64,000 nt of DNA from Candidatus Acidiferrales bacterium (GTDB lineage: Bacteria; Bacteroidota; Ignavibacteria; Kryptoniales; JAKASW01). The first letter of the stretch is position 1, and the number at the start of each line of letters is the position of its first letter. Location of the stretch: the NCBI GenBank assembly GCA_035515795.1, contig DATJAY010000039.1, positions 1 to 64,000 of the forward strand, written 5' to 3'. Below, in pieces: positions 34,763-43,753 of the stretch. Position numbers and translations under genes: made by a program. Under the pieces are notes generated by a model. It did not search any database. It was not told where the DNA came from and saw nothing but the letters and a program-made list of their open reading frames with translations.

Positions 34763-35226
34763 TCCAACCATTTGCTTTTGACATCTCAAAACGCTATCAT
34801 ATATCCGCAAATAACAGTACACCGTTGTTTGCGCCAAATGGCGCTCTATGCGTCATGCCGCATACGATTTAAATGCCGCCATGGGAGGCATCCTGGTAAT
34901 GAGGTTGAACTGATGAGCGGCAGTGGCGATTCGAGATTCAGTAATTAGCGAATCGTGCTTTTATAGGTTGTTGTAGCTGCAGATGTAATCCCCCGTGTGT
35001 TTACACGCCGAGGTGCTTTGGCATTCAAGTGTGTTAGCTCCATTCAAAGGATATTACACGAGGCGTAGCATTTCATGCAGAGATGAATGCCGGAAATTTT
35101 TCGGCATCATCAGTCCTGACTTTAGTCGGGATCCCGATCGGAATCGGGACAATACTGTATAAGCCAAGAACATCTGGCGCGACGGCTCGGGTACACATTT
35201 TAGAAACTTATTGAAAGGATCCAGCA
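34763..35226 (+). other. Gene-free 464-bp stretch with promoter-like signal and several stem-loops
   Basis: No plausible gene. TTGACA (34778-34783) with TATATC (34800-34805) at 16 bp is promoter-like. It is followed by hairpins at 34831-34844 (GCGCC/GGCGC, loop AAAT), 34873-34891 (ATGCCGCC/GGGAGGCAT type, one mismatch) and an inverted repeat CGATTCG/CGAATCG at 34927-34955 trailed by TTTT (34959-34962). Further on, a 7-bp hairpin TCCCGAT/ATCGGGA lies at 35132-35149. It could encode a ~150-nt RNA, a long cold-shock leader, or both. No known RNA family recognised. Confidence 0.3.
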
Positions 35227-35427
35227 ATGGAGCAGGGAACCGTGAAGTGGTTCAACGCAACCAAGGGATACGGCTTCATCTCTCGCGACGGCGGAGAAGA
35301 CGTGTTCGTTCATTTCAAAGCTATCATTGGCGAAGGCTATAAGACTTTGAAAGAGGGCGACAAGGTCGAATTTGAAGTCGAGCAAGGCCCAAAAGGTTTG
35401 CAGGCAGCCAAAGTAAGAAAGGTCTGA
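35227..35427 (+). CDS. Cold-shock protein (CspA family)
   Basis: A 66-residue single cold-shock domain. RNP1 is [11 protein letters not shown] and RNP2 is [20 protein letters not shown] at the start is the family hallmark. It binds single-stranded RNA and DNA and melts RNA structure. GAAAGGATCC precedes the ATG. It stands alone, with a structured upstream stretch and its own strong terminator, so it is monocistronic. A structured leader is typical for cold-responsive csp genes. Confidence 0.96.
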   Translation: MEQGTVKWFNATKGYGFISRDGGEDVFVHFKAIIGEGYKTLKEGDKVEFEVEQGPKGLQAAKVRKV

Positions 35428-35462
35428 AGCGAACTTTTCACGAAGTAGCAACTTCGGTGAAG

Positions 35463-35496
35463 TCCCGATTGGCATGACGTCAATCGGGATTTTTTA
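35463..35496 (+). terminator. Rho-independent terminator of the cold-shock gene
   Basis: TCCCGATTG (35463-35471) pairs perfectly with CAATCGGGA (35481-35489), 9-nt loop, followed by six T (35490-35495). The stem shares TCCCGAT/ATCGGGA with the hairpin at 35132-35149 upstream of the same gene. Confidence 0.88.
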
Positions 35497-35586
35497 TTTG
35501 TATCGATCGAACGATTCAGGTGAAAGAGTTTTGCCGGTAACTTTCTGCGTCTATTCCCGTAGCATTTTTTTGAAAGGAGTTATAAA

Positions 35587-36063
35587 ATGGAACGCAGACT
35601 TTATCGTTCAAGGAAGAATCGGGTTATTGCCGGAGTGGCTGGCGGGCTGGGCGAATACTTTGACATCGACCCAGTTTTTATCAGAGTTATTTTTGTCGTG
35701 GCGACTCTCGCCGGTGCGTCGGGATTACTGGCGTACATCATCCTTTGGATTGTCGTGCCAAAGGAGAGACTTATGTTTGAAACAAACACACCAACATCGG
35801 AAGGAGCAACTAACATGGCGGAAGGATCAAGCGGAGAAAAACAGTATTCGAATTACGAATACAGACGGCACAAGCGTAATGGAGGCGTGATGGGCGGATT
35901 GATATTGATAGTCATCGGCGGACTTTTTCTTGCAGATAATTACCTGCCGCATTTCAGCTTTTCGGACACATGGCCGCTCATCCTGGTTGCGATCGGCATC
36001 GGGTTGATTTTGAATTCAATCAAGCGCGCCGAAGAGCGTGGGGGGAGCCATGAAGGTCAGTAG
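35587..36063 (+). CDS. PspC-domain membrane protein
   Basis: A 158-residue inner-membrane protein. Residues 1-60 are a PspC domain (RLYRSRKNRVIAGVAGGLGEYFDIDPVFIRVIFV ends in a membrane helix IILWIVVP; quoted in parts). The second half has two further helices in the GGLILIVIGGLFLADNYLP / PLILVAIGIGLIL pattern shared with LiaI/LiaF-like proteins. PspC domains sense envelope stress in phage-shock systems. AAAGGAG precedes the ATG. Its end overlaps the next gene by 14 bp, so the two are likely partners. Confidence 0.88.
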   Translation: MERRLYRSRKNRVIAGVAGGLGEYFDIDPVFIRVIFVVATLAGASGLLAYIILWIVVPKERLMFETNTPTSEGATNMAEGSSGEKQYSNYEYRRHKRNGGVMGGLILIVIGGLFLADNYLPHFSFSDTWPLILVAIGIGLILNSIKRAEERGGSHEGQ

Positions 36064-36961
36064 AATTTTCGCAGGGCTGCTCATAATATTGTTGGGGGCA
36101 GCCCTATTCTTATCGAACTTTGATGTGTTGAGTCTTGACTGGCACTTCATTTTTCGACTTTGGCCTATTCTCCTGGTATTCGCCGGAATATCGGTGCTCG
36201 TTTCTAATTCAAAATTGAAAGCGGTGCTGTACGCTGTCACTGCGATTCTGGTCCTGGCATGGATTTTCTCTGCGGCTTCAATTGGCTGGGGAAACTTTCA
36301 CGAGATGTTCCATCACAGATCAGTTCATTATCAAGAGCTCAATCAAAATCTTGAGAAAGATATCAAGCATGCATCCCTTCTGTTGGATTCCGGTGCGGGA
36401 TCGTTTTATCTGAATGATTCAACTGACAAATTGTTTGAAGCGAATGCTGAATCTAACATAGGGACATATTCGCTCAACGCGGAGAAAAACGGCTCGACAG
36501 AGAGGTTGAATCTCAATTTTGAGAACGACAATAGTGACCATTGGAGATTTGGTGAATTCGGCGGCGGGAAAAATAAAGTCGAAATGAAATTGAATCCCAA
36601 AGTGGATTGGAAACTGGATATAGACGTTGGCGCGTGCTCAATTGATTTTGACCTAAGTCAGTTCGAAGTAAGTTCCGCGGATATCAAAGCGGGTGCCTCT
36701 TCGCTGAAAATTAAGCTGGGAGAAAAGTCTGACACCGCGAATGTCCATATGAGCACCGGAGCGTCGAAGGTGACGATTTATGTTCCTAAAGGCTCTGGCT
36801 GCCAGGTAAGAGACGATGCAAAGCTGTCGAGTAAATCCTTCGAGGACTTTGCACAGACAGGCGACGGGGTTTATAAGACTTCCAACTTTGATAATTCGAA
36901 GAAGAAGATATTTGTTAATGTCGAAGCGGGGGTTTCATCAATTAAAGTCGTGAGGTACTGA
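36050..36961 (+). CDS. LiaF/LiaI-like membrane protein with C-terminal toastrack-type beta domain
   Basis: A 303-residue protein. Four N-terminal hydrophobic segments (IFAGLLIILLGAALFLSNF, FRLWPILLVFAGISVLV, VLYAVTAILVLAWIF and intervening) are followed by a beta-rich extracytoplasmic or cytoplasmic domain with repeated DSGAGSFYL, DVGACSIDFDL, KAGASSLKIKL and STGASKVTIYVP strands. This repeat pattern is typical of LiaF/DUF2154-like adhesin-shaped domains. The ATG at 36050 follows GGGGGAG and is preferred to the GTG at 36038. Probably forms an envelope-stress unit with the PspC protein. A terminator follows. Confidence 0.8.
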   Translation: MKVSRIFAGLLIILLGAALFLSNFDVLSLDWHFIFRLWPILLVFAGISVLVSNSKLKAVLYAVTAILVLAWIFSAASIGWGNFHEMFHHRSVHYQELNQNLEKDIKHASLLLDSGAGSFYLNDSTDKLFEANAESNIGTYSLNAEKNGSTERLNLNFENDNSDHWRFGEFGGGKNKVEMKLNPKVDWKLDIDVGACSIDFDLSQFEVSSADIKAGASSLKIKLGEKSDTANVHMSTGASKVTIYVPKGSGCQVRDDAKLSSKSFEDFAQTGDGVYKTSNFDNSKKKIFVNVEAGVSSIKVVRY

Positions 36962-37005
36962 CAAGTATAAGCTATAAGTGCAGCGGTTTCATTTTCGATT
37001 TTGTT

Positions 37006-37036
37006 AAAAGATCGGCAACAAACGCCGATCTTTTTT
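37006..37036 (+). terminator. Rho-independent terminator after the PspC/LiaF pair
   Basis: GATCGGC (37010-37016) and GCCGATC (37024-37030) with loop AACAAAC; flanking A4 and T6 runs extend the stem and give the U-tract (37031-37036). The A-run on the other side makes it usable in both directions. Confidence 0.88.
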
Positions 37037-37042
37037 ATTAGC

Positions 37043-37071
37043 TGGAAATAATCGCGCCACTGTGATATAAT
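37043..37071 (+). promoter_or_regulatory. Promoter for the PAP2 gene
   Basis: TGGAAA (37043-37048), 17 bp, TATAAT (37066-37071) preceded by TG one base away (extended -10). It begins 7 bp after the terminator at 37006-37036. The GTG start codon at 37113 lies ~35 nt after the predicted start. Confidence 0.55.
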
Positions 37072-37112
37072 GGTGCACAATAGCAAGTCTAAGTCATCGC
37101 TCGAAGAAATTA

Positions 37113-37796
37113 GTGAACTCCAAAAACAAAATCAGAACCGACTTAAGAAGCCTATTTGTCGATTGGGGCAGGTACTATGCTCTCCCGCTCAGTTGGGAAC
37201 TGAAGCAATGGGTCGTGCTAGCGTGCATCATCTCCGTCACGATTATATCTGCATTCTTCGACGAACCGGTCCGGTATCTTTCTTTCAATCTTCATGGACC
37301 CGTCGAAGATGCCGTCTGTAAATTCGTCCATTGGTTCGGTACGGGCTGGCCTACGCTGTACCTGTTCATCGGGTTTTATTTCGGAGGATTGATCTTCAAA
37401 ATGGAAAAACCAAGGCTGACGGGGTTGATGTTACTGCAATCGTACCTCTATTTGGGTGCGATTACAATCTCTCTCAAATCGCTCGTTGGAAGATGGAGAC
37501 CTGCCGCCGGTCATGGGCATTTGACATTTACGCCTTTAGTGACGACTCCCAACGCACATCTTTCGTTTCCTTCAGGCGATGTAGCAGTTGTGTTTTCGCT
37601 GGCGATTGTCATTATGAGATTGTCGGAAAATATCGTATGGAAATCGATGTGGGTTATTCTCGCGATTGTGACTTCGTTATCCCGGATATATTACGATGCA
37701 CATTGGTTTTCCGACGTTGTGTTCTCAACGGTGAATGCGGTCGCGGCTGGAATGTGGGTAGTAAGCAAATTTGAGATGGAGCAAGCAGGAACCTGA
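37113..37796 (+). CDS. PAP2-family membrane phosphatase
   Basis: A 227-residue multi-helix membrane protein with the three phosphatase motifs: KSLVGRWRP (C1), SFPSGD (C2) and SRIYYDAHWFSDV (C3). Related enzymes dephosphorylate undecaprenyl diphosphate, phosphatidylglycerophosphate or lipid A. The His of the usual PSGH motif is Asp here, which may alter or weaken leaving-group protonation. The GTG at 37113 is the only reasonable start and has a weak ribosome-binding site. A pseudogene on the other strand ends exactly where this gene stops. Confidence 0.87.
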   Translation: MNSKNKIRTDLRSLFVDWGRYYALPLSWELKQWVVLACIISVTIISAFFDEPVRYLSFNLHGPVEDAVCKFVHWFGTGWPTLYLFIGFYFGGLIFKMEKPRLTGLMLLQSYLYLGAITISLKSLVGRWRPAAGHGHLTFTPLVTTPNAHLSFPSGDVAVVFSLAIVIMRLSENIVWKSMWVILAIVTSLSRIYYDAHWFSDVVFSTVNAVAAGMWVVSKFEMEQAGT

Positions 37797-38506
37797 AAGT
37801 ATCGGCTTGACTTTTTGAGATGCATACCGGCATCTCCAAAATTTGTACAGAAGGATTCTCTCGGAAAAACATAGAACTTGTTTGTCTAGACAAGATACTT
37901 TGCGGCAGGCTGGAACCAATCCTCCTCATCAAGCGCAGCCCATCTTTCATGCAGCGGGTCTTCGAGAGAAACGTGATGATTACGGTGTTCATACCAGGAC
38001 ATATACGGTTCTCATTGTGAAGAAAGAAATGCCTGTCTGTGAGGCCATGGCGATCGCATAAAATAAATATCTCCTGCATCAAGATATGGATTGAATATTT
38101 CACGGGCGATTCCATTGAACCACACATTATAAAGTGCTATTGCTGCGATGCGGGGATCGTCTCTGTAAAATTCAAGCGCGTTGGATGCATATTCGTACAA
38201 CATCAGTGAAATCCAATATTCGTCTTCGAGTCGAATGATTGAACCGTATTCGCTTGCGAGTGAGCCTGCAAAAAAAACCTGTTTTTGCAGTCCAAGGTGC
38301 GTTTTATGTCTTATGATTTGCTTGTCGCCGTATTTCCATTCGAAGGCATCTGCAATCTCCAGCACTTCAGGTCTCCGCGTCCCTCCGAAGTCAATAGAGA
38401 TAATGAGAGTAACATTGTCGGGATAGACTCCCGATGATATCGGCCGTAGAGGGCGGCTTAAGGCTTCAGGACGATTGTAGGCTGTAATAACAACAGCAGA
38501 TCTCAA
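37797..38506 (-). pseudogene. Glycosyltransferase pseudogene with two in-frame stop codons and lost 3' end
   Basis: Reading from 38506 gives a GT2-like glycosyltransferase: VVITAYNRPEALSRPL, a HLGLQKQVFFAG segment, YGSIIRLEDEYWIS, NALEFYRDDPRIAAIALY and DAGDIYFM. A TGA at 38014-38012 interrupts it, but the same frame continues with EPYMSWYEHRNHH, meets a TAG at 37888-37886, and continues again with TNKFYVFPRESFCTNFGDAG and a YFQVP-type end near 37800. There the homology stops, at the end of the PAP2 gene. The first stop sits where the family usually has Trp (TGG). No frameshift is needed. A once functional gene that was truncated and is decaying. Confidence 0.8.
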
Positions 38507-38709
38507 ACGGTAAGCGCCTCCACCGCTGCGACCGGCCTCTCAACTCGTGCTTTCCGTTTCTTCCGCGCGGAGATATCGTGTCCTCAGCTTTGAGTACTGC
38601 AGAATATTTAAACTTATCGGAAAAGTGAGGAAGGCTCATTGGAGCTAATATTATTCAGAAGTCAGAGGAAGATATATCAGTGAGATTTTCTTCCTTTGAT
38701 TCTTACCTG
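38507..38709. other. Intergenic spacer between pseudogene and tRNA
   Basis: About 200 bp with no credible gene, hairpin or promoter that I can support. It would contain the upstream region of the decayed glycosyltransferase and the 3' flank of the tRNA gene. Confidence 0.5.
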
Positions 38710-38799
38710 CGGAGAGGGAGGGATTCGAACCCTCGATACCAGTTTACCCAGTATGACGGTTTAGCAAACCGTTGCCTTCAGCCACTCGGCCACCTCTCC
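38710..38799 (-). tRNA. tRNA-Ser (anticodon GCT)
   Basis: A 90-nt class II tRNA on the minus strand. The acceptor arms are GGAGAGG and CCTCTCC, the D-arm region is GTGGCCGAGTGGCTGAAGG, the anticodon stem-loop is ACGGTTTGCTAAACCGT with anticodon GCT (38765-38763), a long variable arm follows, and the T-loop is GGTTCGAATCC. The discriminator is G and CCA is not encoded. It reads AGC and AGT codons. Confidence 0.97.
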
Positions 38800-38980
38800 A
38801 TGTTGAAGAAGAAAATCAAAGTTCAAAGAACAATCAGCATAAGATAGGCAAACCCTTGCCTCCATCCTGGATTTGCCGGAACATTGCCGCAAAATCGGCA
38901 GATGGATTTCAAATAACCGTTGAAAATATAATTGATTAATTGCTTCATTTCCAAAGCTGCCGTTGAGGAATTTTTCGTGA

Positions 38981-39009
38981 TTGAATTTGGCGGATTTTTG
39001 ACCTAAATT
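38981..39009 (+). promoter_or_regulatory. Promoter for rplU-rpmA
   Basis: TTGAAT (38981-38986) and TAAATT (39004-39009), 17-bp spacer. The -10 hexamer is identical to that of the tetR promoter. A TTGGAGG ribosome-binding site (39023-39029) precedes the ATG at 39034. Confidence 0.55.
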
Positions 39010-39033
39010 ACCGTCTAATTTTTTGGAGGTAAA

Positions 39034-39351
39034 ATGTTAGCTGTTGTTGAAATAGCAGGAAAACAATTCAAGATTGCCGAAGACGTGACCGTGAAAGTCC
39101 CGAGGCTTGATGCAAAGGTCGGAGACAAAATAAAATTTGATAAGGTGCTCCTCGTCGAAGGTGAGAAGGCAAAATCAGTCGGCAGCTCGTACGTGAAGGG
39201 CGCGCTTGTCGAGGCAACGATAATCGACCATGACAGAGACGACAAAATCATAGTCTTCCGTAAGAAGCGCCGAAAGAATTTCAAAGTTAAAAAAGGTCAT
39301 CGGCAGGAATATACGACCATCCATATAGACAGCATAACACAATCTCGTTGA
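39034..39351 (+). CDS. rplU: 50S ribosomal protein L21
   Basis: A 105-residue L21. MLAVVEIAGKQFKIAED at the start and the basic KKRRKNFKVKKGHRQEYT stretch near the end are the family signature. L21 binds 23S rRNA domain I/IV and L20. It starts the rplU-rpmA-mdh run, 26 bp before rpmA. Confidence 0.97.
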   Translation: MLAVVEIAGKQFKIAEDVTVKVPRLDAKVGDKIKFDKVLLVEGEKAKSVGSSYVKGALVEATIIDHDRDDKIIVFRKKRRKNFKVKKGHRQEYTTIHIDSITQSR

Positions 39352-39376
39352 AGGGATCTAAGATAGGAGTTTTATC

Positions 39377-39646
39377 ATGGCACATAAAAAAGGCGGCGGC
39401 AGTTCTCGGAACGGCCGCAACAGCAATGCCCAGCGACTGGGAGTAAAAACGTTCGGCGGAGAGAAAATTACCGCGGGAAGCATCATCGTGCGCCAGCGCG
39501 GTACCAAAATCCTTCCCGGTGAAAATGTCGGAGTAGGAAAAGACGATAGCCTTTTTGCTTTGAGCGACGGAGTTGTAAAGTTTGAGACTTATAGAAGAGT
39601 CCGCAAGATGGTTAGCGTTATTCCTGAGATCGCGCACAAGAACTGA
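39377..39646 (+). CDS. rpmA: 50S ribosomal protein L27
   Basis: An 89-residue L27 whose N-terminus [16 protein letters not shown] reaches the peptidyl-transferase centre; no Firmicutes-type cleavable extension. [20 protein letters not shown] is the conserved core. GGAG is 8 nt before the ATG. Standard pairing with L21; the frequent third partner obgE is not here. Confidence 0.97.
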   Translation: MAHKKGGGSSRNGRNSNAQRLGVKTFGGEKITAGSIIVRQRGTKILPGENVGVGKDDSLFALSDGVVKFETYRRVRKMVSVIPEIAHKN

Positions 39647-39693
39647 AACGTCGATCTTGTGAAGGCTCCACTTCGACAAGGTTCTCATCGTAA

Positions 39694-40638
<945 letters not shown>

Positions 40639-40690
40639 ACAAGACCGGCAGGCATCGGCAAGGAAAACCATCAACCTGTCATAACTTCTT

Positions 40691-41116
40691 TTATTTTGTT
40701 TTTCCTAATTTCAGTTTCATAATTGTCCTTGTCCCTTTCGGAGTGAATTCAAACTTCACTTTGTCCATGAGTGACTTCATGATATGGATCCCCCGCCCGC
40801 TTGGCTTCATCAAATTTTCGGGTAATAGCGGGTCAGGAACGTTTGTTGGATTGAATCCCCGCCCCTCGTCCTGAACCTCCACAGTTATTTCGCGCTCATC
40901 GTAATTTACATCTAGCAGCACCTTCTTTTTGGGATCATTTTTATTTCCATGTACCACAGCATTGCTGACAGCTTCGCTTGCCGCGACCAAGAGGTTATGT
41001 TCCTGTGAGGCGGTTATATTAATCCTGTCGAGGACAGACTTCAGTTTATGTTCAGCGAATTTGACGGCCGAGTGTCTGCTGCTGACGACTATATGTTCAT
41101 GTAGTACACGTGTCAT
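40691..41116 (-). CDS. Anti-sigma-factor-type serine kinase (RsbW/SpoIIAB-like HATPase)
   Basis: A 141-residue stand-alone GHKL ATPase domain. The N box is AASEAVSNAVVHGNKND, G1 is VQDEGRGFNP and G2 is GRGIHIMKSLMD. Such proteins bind sigma factors or phosphorylate STAS-domain antagonists. No antagonist or phosphatase gene is nearby. It is the last gene of the five-gene minus-strand operon, overlapping the outer-membrane barrel gene by 4 bp, an odd partner for a cytoplasmic regulator. Confidence 0.85.
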   Translation of the reverse strand: MTRVLHEHIVVSSRHSAVKFAEHKLKSVLDRINITASQEHNLLVAASEAVSNAVVHGNKNDPKKKVLLDVNYDEREITVEVQDEGRGFNPTNVPDPLLPENLMKPSGRGIHIMKSLMDKVKFEFTPKGTRTIMKLKLGKTK

Positions 41117-42996
41117 AGAACGTATCTTGCGCTCAACTCGAAATTAGGATACACAACCGGACTTTGCAATGATTGCCAAAAAACCTGGTACCAGCCTGAC
41201 AGTATCAATTGAAGATGGGACATGTTTAATGATAGGTAGGTTGTCGGACCTGAATTAGTCTGCTGCGAGGCGAAGCTTCTAGACGCTGCCGTGGTATAAT
41301 TGTATTGGGTCAACGCTAGATATTTATATCCGATGCCGCAGCGATAAAGTTCGGAGTTATAAAAAAGCGATATCCAGATAGTTCGATCGACGAAATAGTT
41401 CAGAGGATATTCCGAAAAACTTGACCAATAGAGTTCGCCTCTCGTGTAAAGTTTTAAATCGCCGAAGAAGAGAACTGTTAGTTTGGAAGTCAAATCCAGC
41501 GCTGTCGAATCCCGGAATGAAGCTTGACGAAACGAATAGGAATGTACCTGAGAAAAGGCTTCATAGTCGTATACCGTGTAGTTTGCGAGGACTTCAAACT
41601 TGTTGTAGGAACGGATTTGCGAATTTGAAAAAGTGATCGTAGGGAAGAGTCGATAAATAAAATTCCTGTTATTGTTCGCGCTTCGCTGCGACTCAATGTA
41701 GACGATGTGGATCAGGTCCGCTTCCAATCCCAGTGCCGCCTGAAAAAAGGGATTGAAGTCGCGGCTGAGGATCAACGCAAGCGTATTGGTAAGTTCATCA
41801 CGGTCGTCGTAATTCAGGATGCTAGGAGTATCATAATGCAGGATGGAGGCTAATCCCGTCATGCCCAGTGAGGTGTTTCCAAAATGCAAGTGAATTTCTC
41901 CCGCGAGTGTGTTCCTTGTCCCGATATTATTCAGTTGAGATTGCTGCTGGATTTGCTGCTGGGTGAAAGAATTGAGTGTATCATAATTGATCACTGTGTG
42001 GGTTTCATTTCTCTCGGAATGTGCCATGGTGGCAGATAGTGTATCGTCATCCACCTCTGTCGTTAATTGACCGCTCAAATCGAAATCTAATACCTTTATT
42101 CCGGTATCATACAAGTTAAGTGCAGGATTCGTTGAGTTGTTGTTTAGTTTGTAGCGGCTAGTAAAGTCGATTTGTCTTTGGCCGACGCTTCCATGGGTGG
42201 TCAGTTGAAAAAAGAGAACCGGCACAACGATACCGGCGGAGAATAAGCTCTGATTTTCCGATCTGTCCTGGATATTGTTGGTGACTCCATAAATCGGCTG
42301 TAAGGCGGAATCAGAAAAATAAAAATCTCTCAATTGAGAACTGTATAGCCCGTTGAAATTTATCGATGACCCTTGTGAAAAAAACTGGGAATAGTTGACG
42401 CCTGCAGCCCTGTCGTAATTTCTTCGCGGGAAGATCTGTTCACCTTGAATAGAAATTGACGGAAAGAGTCTGCTATCTTTTAGCGGCGAGAAAACTGTCG
42501 CACCGTGGAATATATAACTCAGCCCGCTGTTGTCAACACCTGCCTGCCGGTCCCACTTGTTGCCCAGTTCTCCGAGAAGCGTGTCGGAAAATATTGAGTA
42601 AGTAAGTCCACCCAATACTGATGACGCACCGACGGAATTCAATCCTATCTGCCGGTTATCACTGACGAAATTAGATTGGATTGTGCCTATGCCGTAAATG
42701 TCCTGAAATATTTCCCGTTTCAATCCTGCGCCGAAGTTTTGTTCATCCCTGATCAAATTTTCGGAGCCTTTTATCAAGACGGAATGAAAATTTTCATTTA
42801 TCCCGATACTTCCGAATTTCGTATCATGGTTCGCCGAAGCGATTCCATACCAGTCTGATGTATTTAGATTCTGATCGAACGCCGTCAACGCAACGTCGCT
42901 GTCGGCAACAGCACCCTGAAATTGCGCCATCCCTTTTGAGCTTAAAATAAACAAGGCCGGGATAAGAAAGCTAAATGTTATTCTCGAAGAAAGCAT
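41113..42996 (-). CDS. Outer-membrane beta-barrel protein, function unknown
   Basis: A 627-residue secreted protein. The signal peptide (FSFLIPALFILSSKGMAQ) is followed by ~600 residues of alternating hydrophobic/polar strands rich in S, N, Q and Y, with frequent aromatic girdle residues and a strand-like C-terminus (FELSARYVL). No plug, TonB box or enzyme motif is seen. Its start lies 26 bp inside the ABC ATPase gene and its stop overlaps the anti-sigma gene, so synthesis of all three is coupled. I do not recognise a named family. Confidence 0.75.
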   Translation of the reverse strand: MLSSRITFSFLIPALFILSSKGMAQFQGAVADSDVALTAFDQNLNTSDWYGIASANHDTKFGSIGINENFHSVLIKGSENLIRDEQNFGAGLKREIFQDIYGIGTIQSNFVSDNRQIGLNSVGASSVLGGLTYSIFSDTLLGELGNKWDRQAGVDNSGLSYIFHGATVFSPLKDSRLFPSISIQGEQIFPRRNYDRAAGVNYSQFFSQGSSINFNGLYSSQLRDFYFSDSALQPIYGVTNNIQDRSENQSLFSAGIVVPVLFFQLTTHGSVGQRQIDFTSRYKLNNNSTNPALNLYDTGIKVLDFDLSGQLTTEVDDDTLSATMAHSERNETHTVINYDTLNSFTQQQIQQQSQLNNIGTRNTLAGEIHLHFGNTSLGMTGLASILHYDTPSILNYDDRDELTNTLALILSRDFNPFFQAALGLEADLIHIVYIESQRSANNNRNFIYRLFPTITFSNSQIRSYNKFEVLANYTVYDYEAFSQVHSYSFRQASFRDSTALDLTSKLTVLFFGDLKLYTRGELYWSSFSEYPLNYFVDRTIWISLFYNSELYRCGIGYKYLALTQYNYTTAASRSFASQQTNSGPTTYLSLNMSHLQLILSGWYQVFWQSLQSPVVYPNFELSARYVL

Positions 42997-43753
42997 CTAC
43001 GAGATGATTTTGTGAGTCGACATGTTCCATGAAAACGTCTTCCAGGTAGCCGCGCTTGCCAATGAAATCGTTGCTCGAGTATTCCCCGACAATTTGTCCT
43101 TTGTCTATGAAATAAACTTTGTCGCAGACACTCTCTACTATGTCGAGCAGGTGCGAGCTGTAGAACACTGTGCCGCCGTGTGAGGTGAACGATTTGATCA
43201 GCCGCTTTAATGCAACCACAGCTTGAACGTCCAATCCGTCAGTTGGTTCGTCGAGAACCAGGACTTTCGGATTGAACATGAGAGCAAGGCTGATGACGAT
43301 TTTTTGTTTGGTGCCTTTTGAAAGGCCCTGAATGGGTTTCTTAAGATATTCCCGGAACGAGAGTATTTGTGACAATACTTCAAGTCTCTTAATGGCTTCT
43401 TTCTTGTCGAACTTTCGTAAGAGGGATGCCATGGTGATCGTCTCGGCCGGGGTCATTGATTCGTAAAGCTTTGCCGATTCCGGGACGTAGCCGATACCCG
43501 ATTTGTGGTTCCTGATTACATGGTGCGGATCATGAGTTCCTAGAGCAGAGATGGGTGGTCCTGATTTCCAAGCCACCTTGATTTCGCCGCGGTCGGGCTT
43601 CTCGAGCCCGACTATGATCCTGGCCGTCGTTGTCTTCCCGGCGCCGTTTGGTCCGATGTAACCGCATGCGGTGCCGTCGTCGATACGAAATGAAATTGAA
43701 TCGACTGCAACACTGAATCCGTATTTCTTACTTACCGTTTTGAATTCTATCAT
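42971..43753 (-). CDS. Orphan ABC transporter ATPase
   Basis: A 260-residue ABC-2-type nucleotide-binding subunit (CcmA/NatA-like). Walker A GPNGAGKTT, Walker B VLVLDEPTDGLD and H-loop YSSHLLDIVE are intact; the signature reads LSKGTKQK instead of LSGG. No permease gene is in the operon: it lies between an FN3 lipoprotein gene (4-bp overlap) and an outer-membrane barrel gene (26-bp overlap). The permease may be elsewhere. Confidence 0.88.
   Translation of the reverse strand: MIEFKTVSKKYGFSVAVDSISFRIDDGTACGYIGPNGAGKTTTARIIVGLEKPDRGEIKVAWKSGPPISALGTHDPHHVIRNHKSGIGYVPESAKLYESMTPAETITMASLLRKFDKKEAIKRLEVLSQILSFREYLKKPIQGLSKGTKQKIVISLALMFNPKVLVLDEPTDGLDVQAVVALKRLIKSFTSHGGTVFYSSHLLDIVESVCDKVYFIDKGQIVGEYSSNDFIGKRGYLEDVFMEHVDSQNHLVDAFFENNI

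Noticed and set aside
37070-37321. Short plus-strand frame beginning with ATG just after the TATAAT box
   Set aside because: It overlaps the PAP2 gene in another frame and its translation has no recognisable feature; PAP2 motifs decide the frame.
37886-38014. Idea that TGA and TAG in the glycosyltransferase frame are recoded (stop-codon readthrough or reassignment)
   Set aside because: TGA and TAG end many other intact genes in the window, no recoding signal is visible, and the gene also lacks its 3' end.
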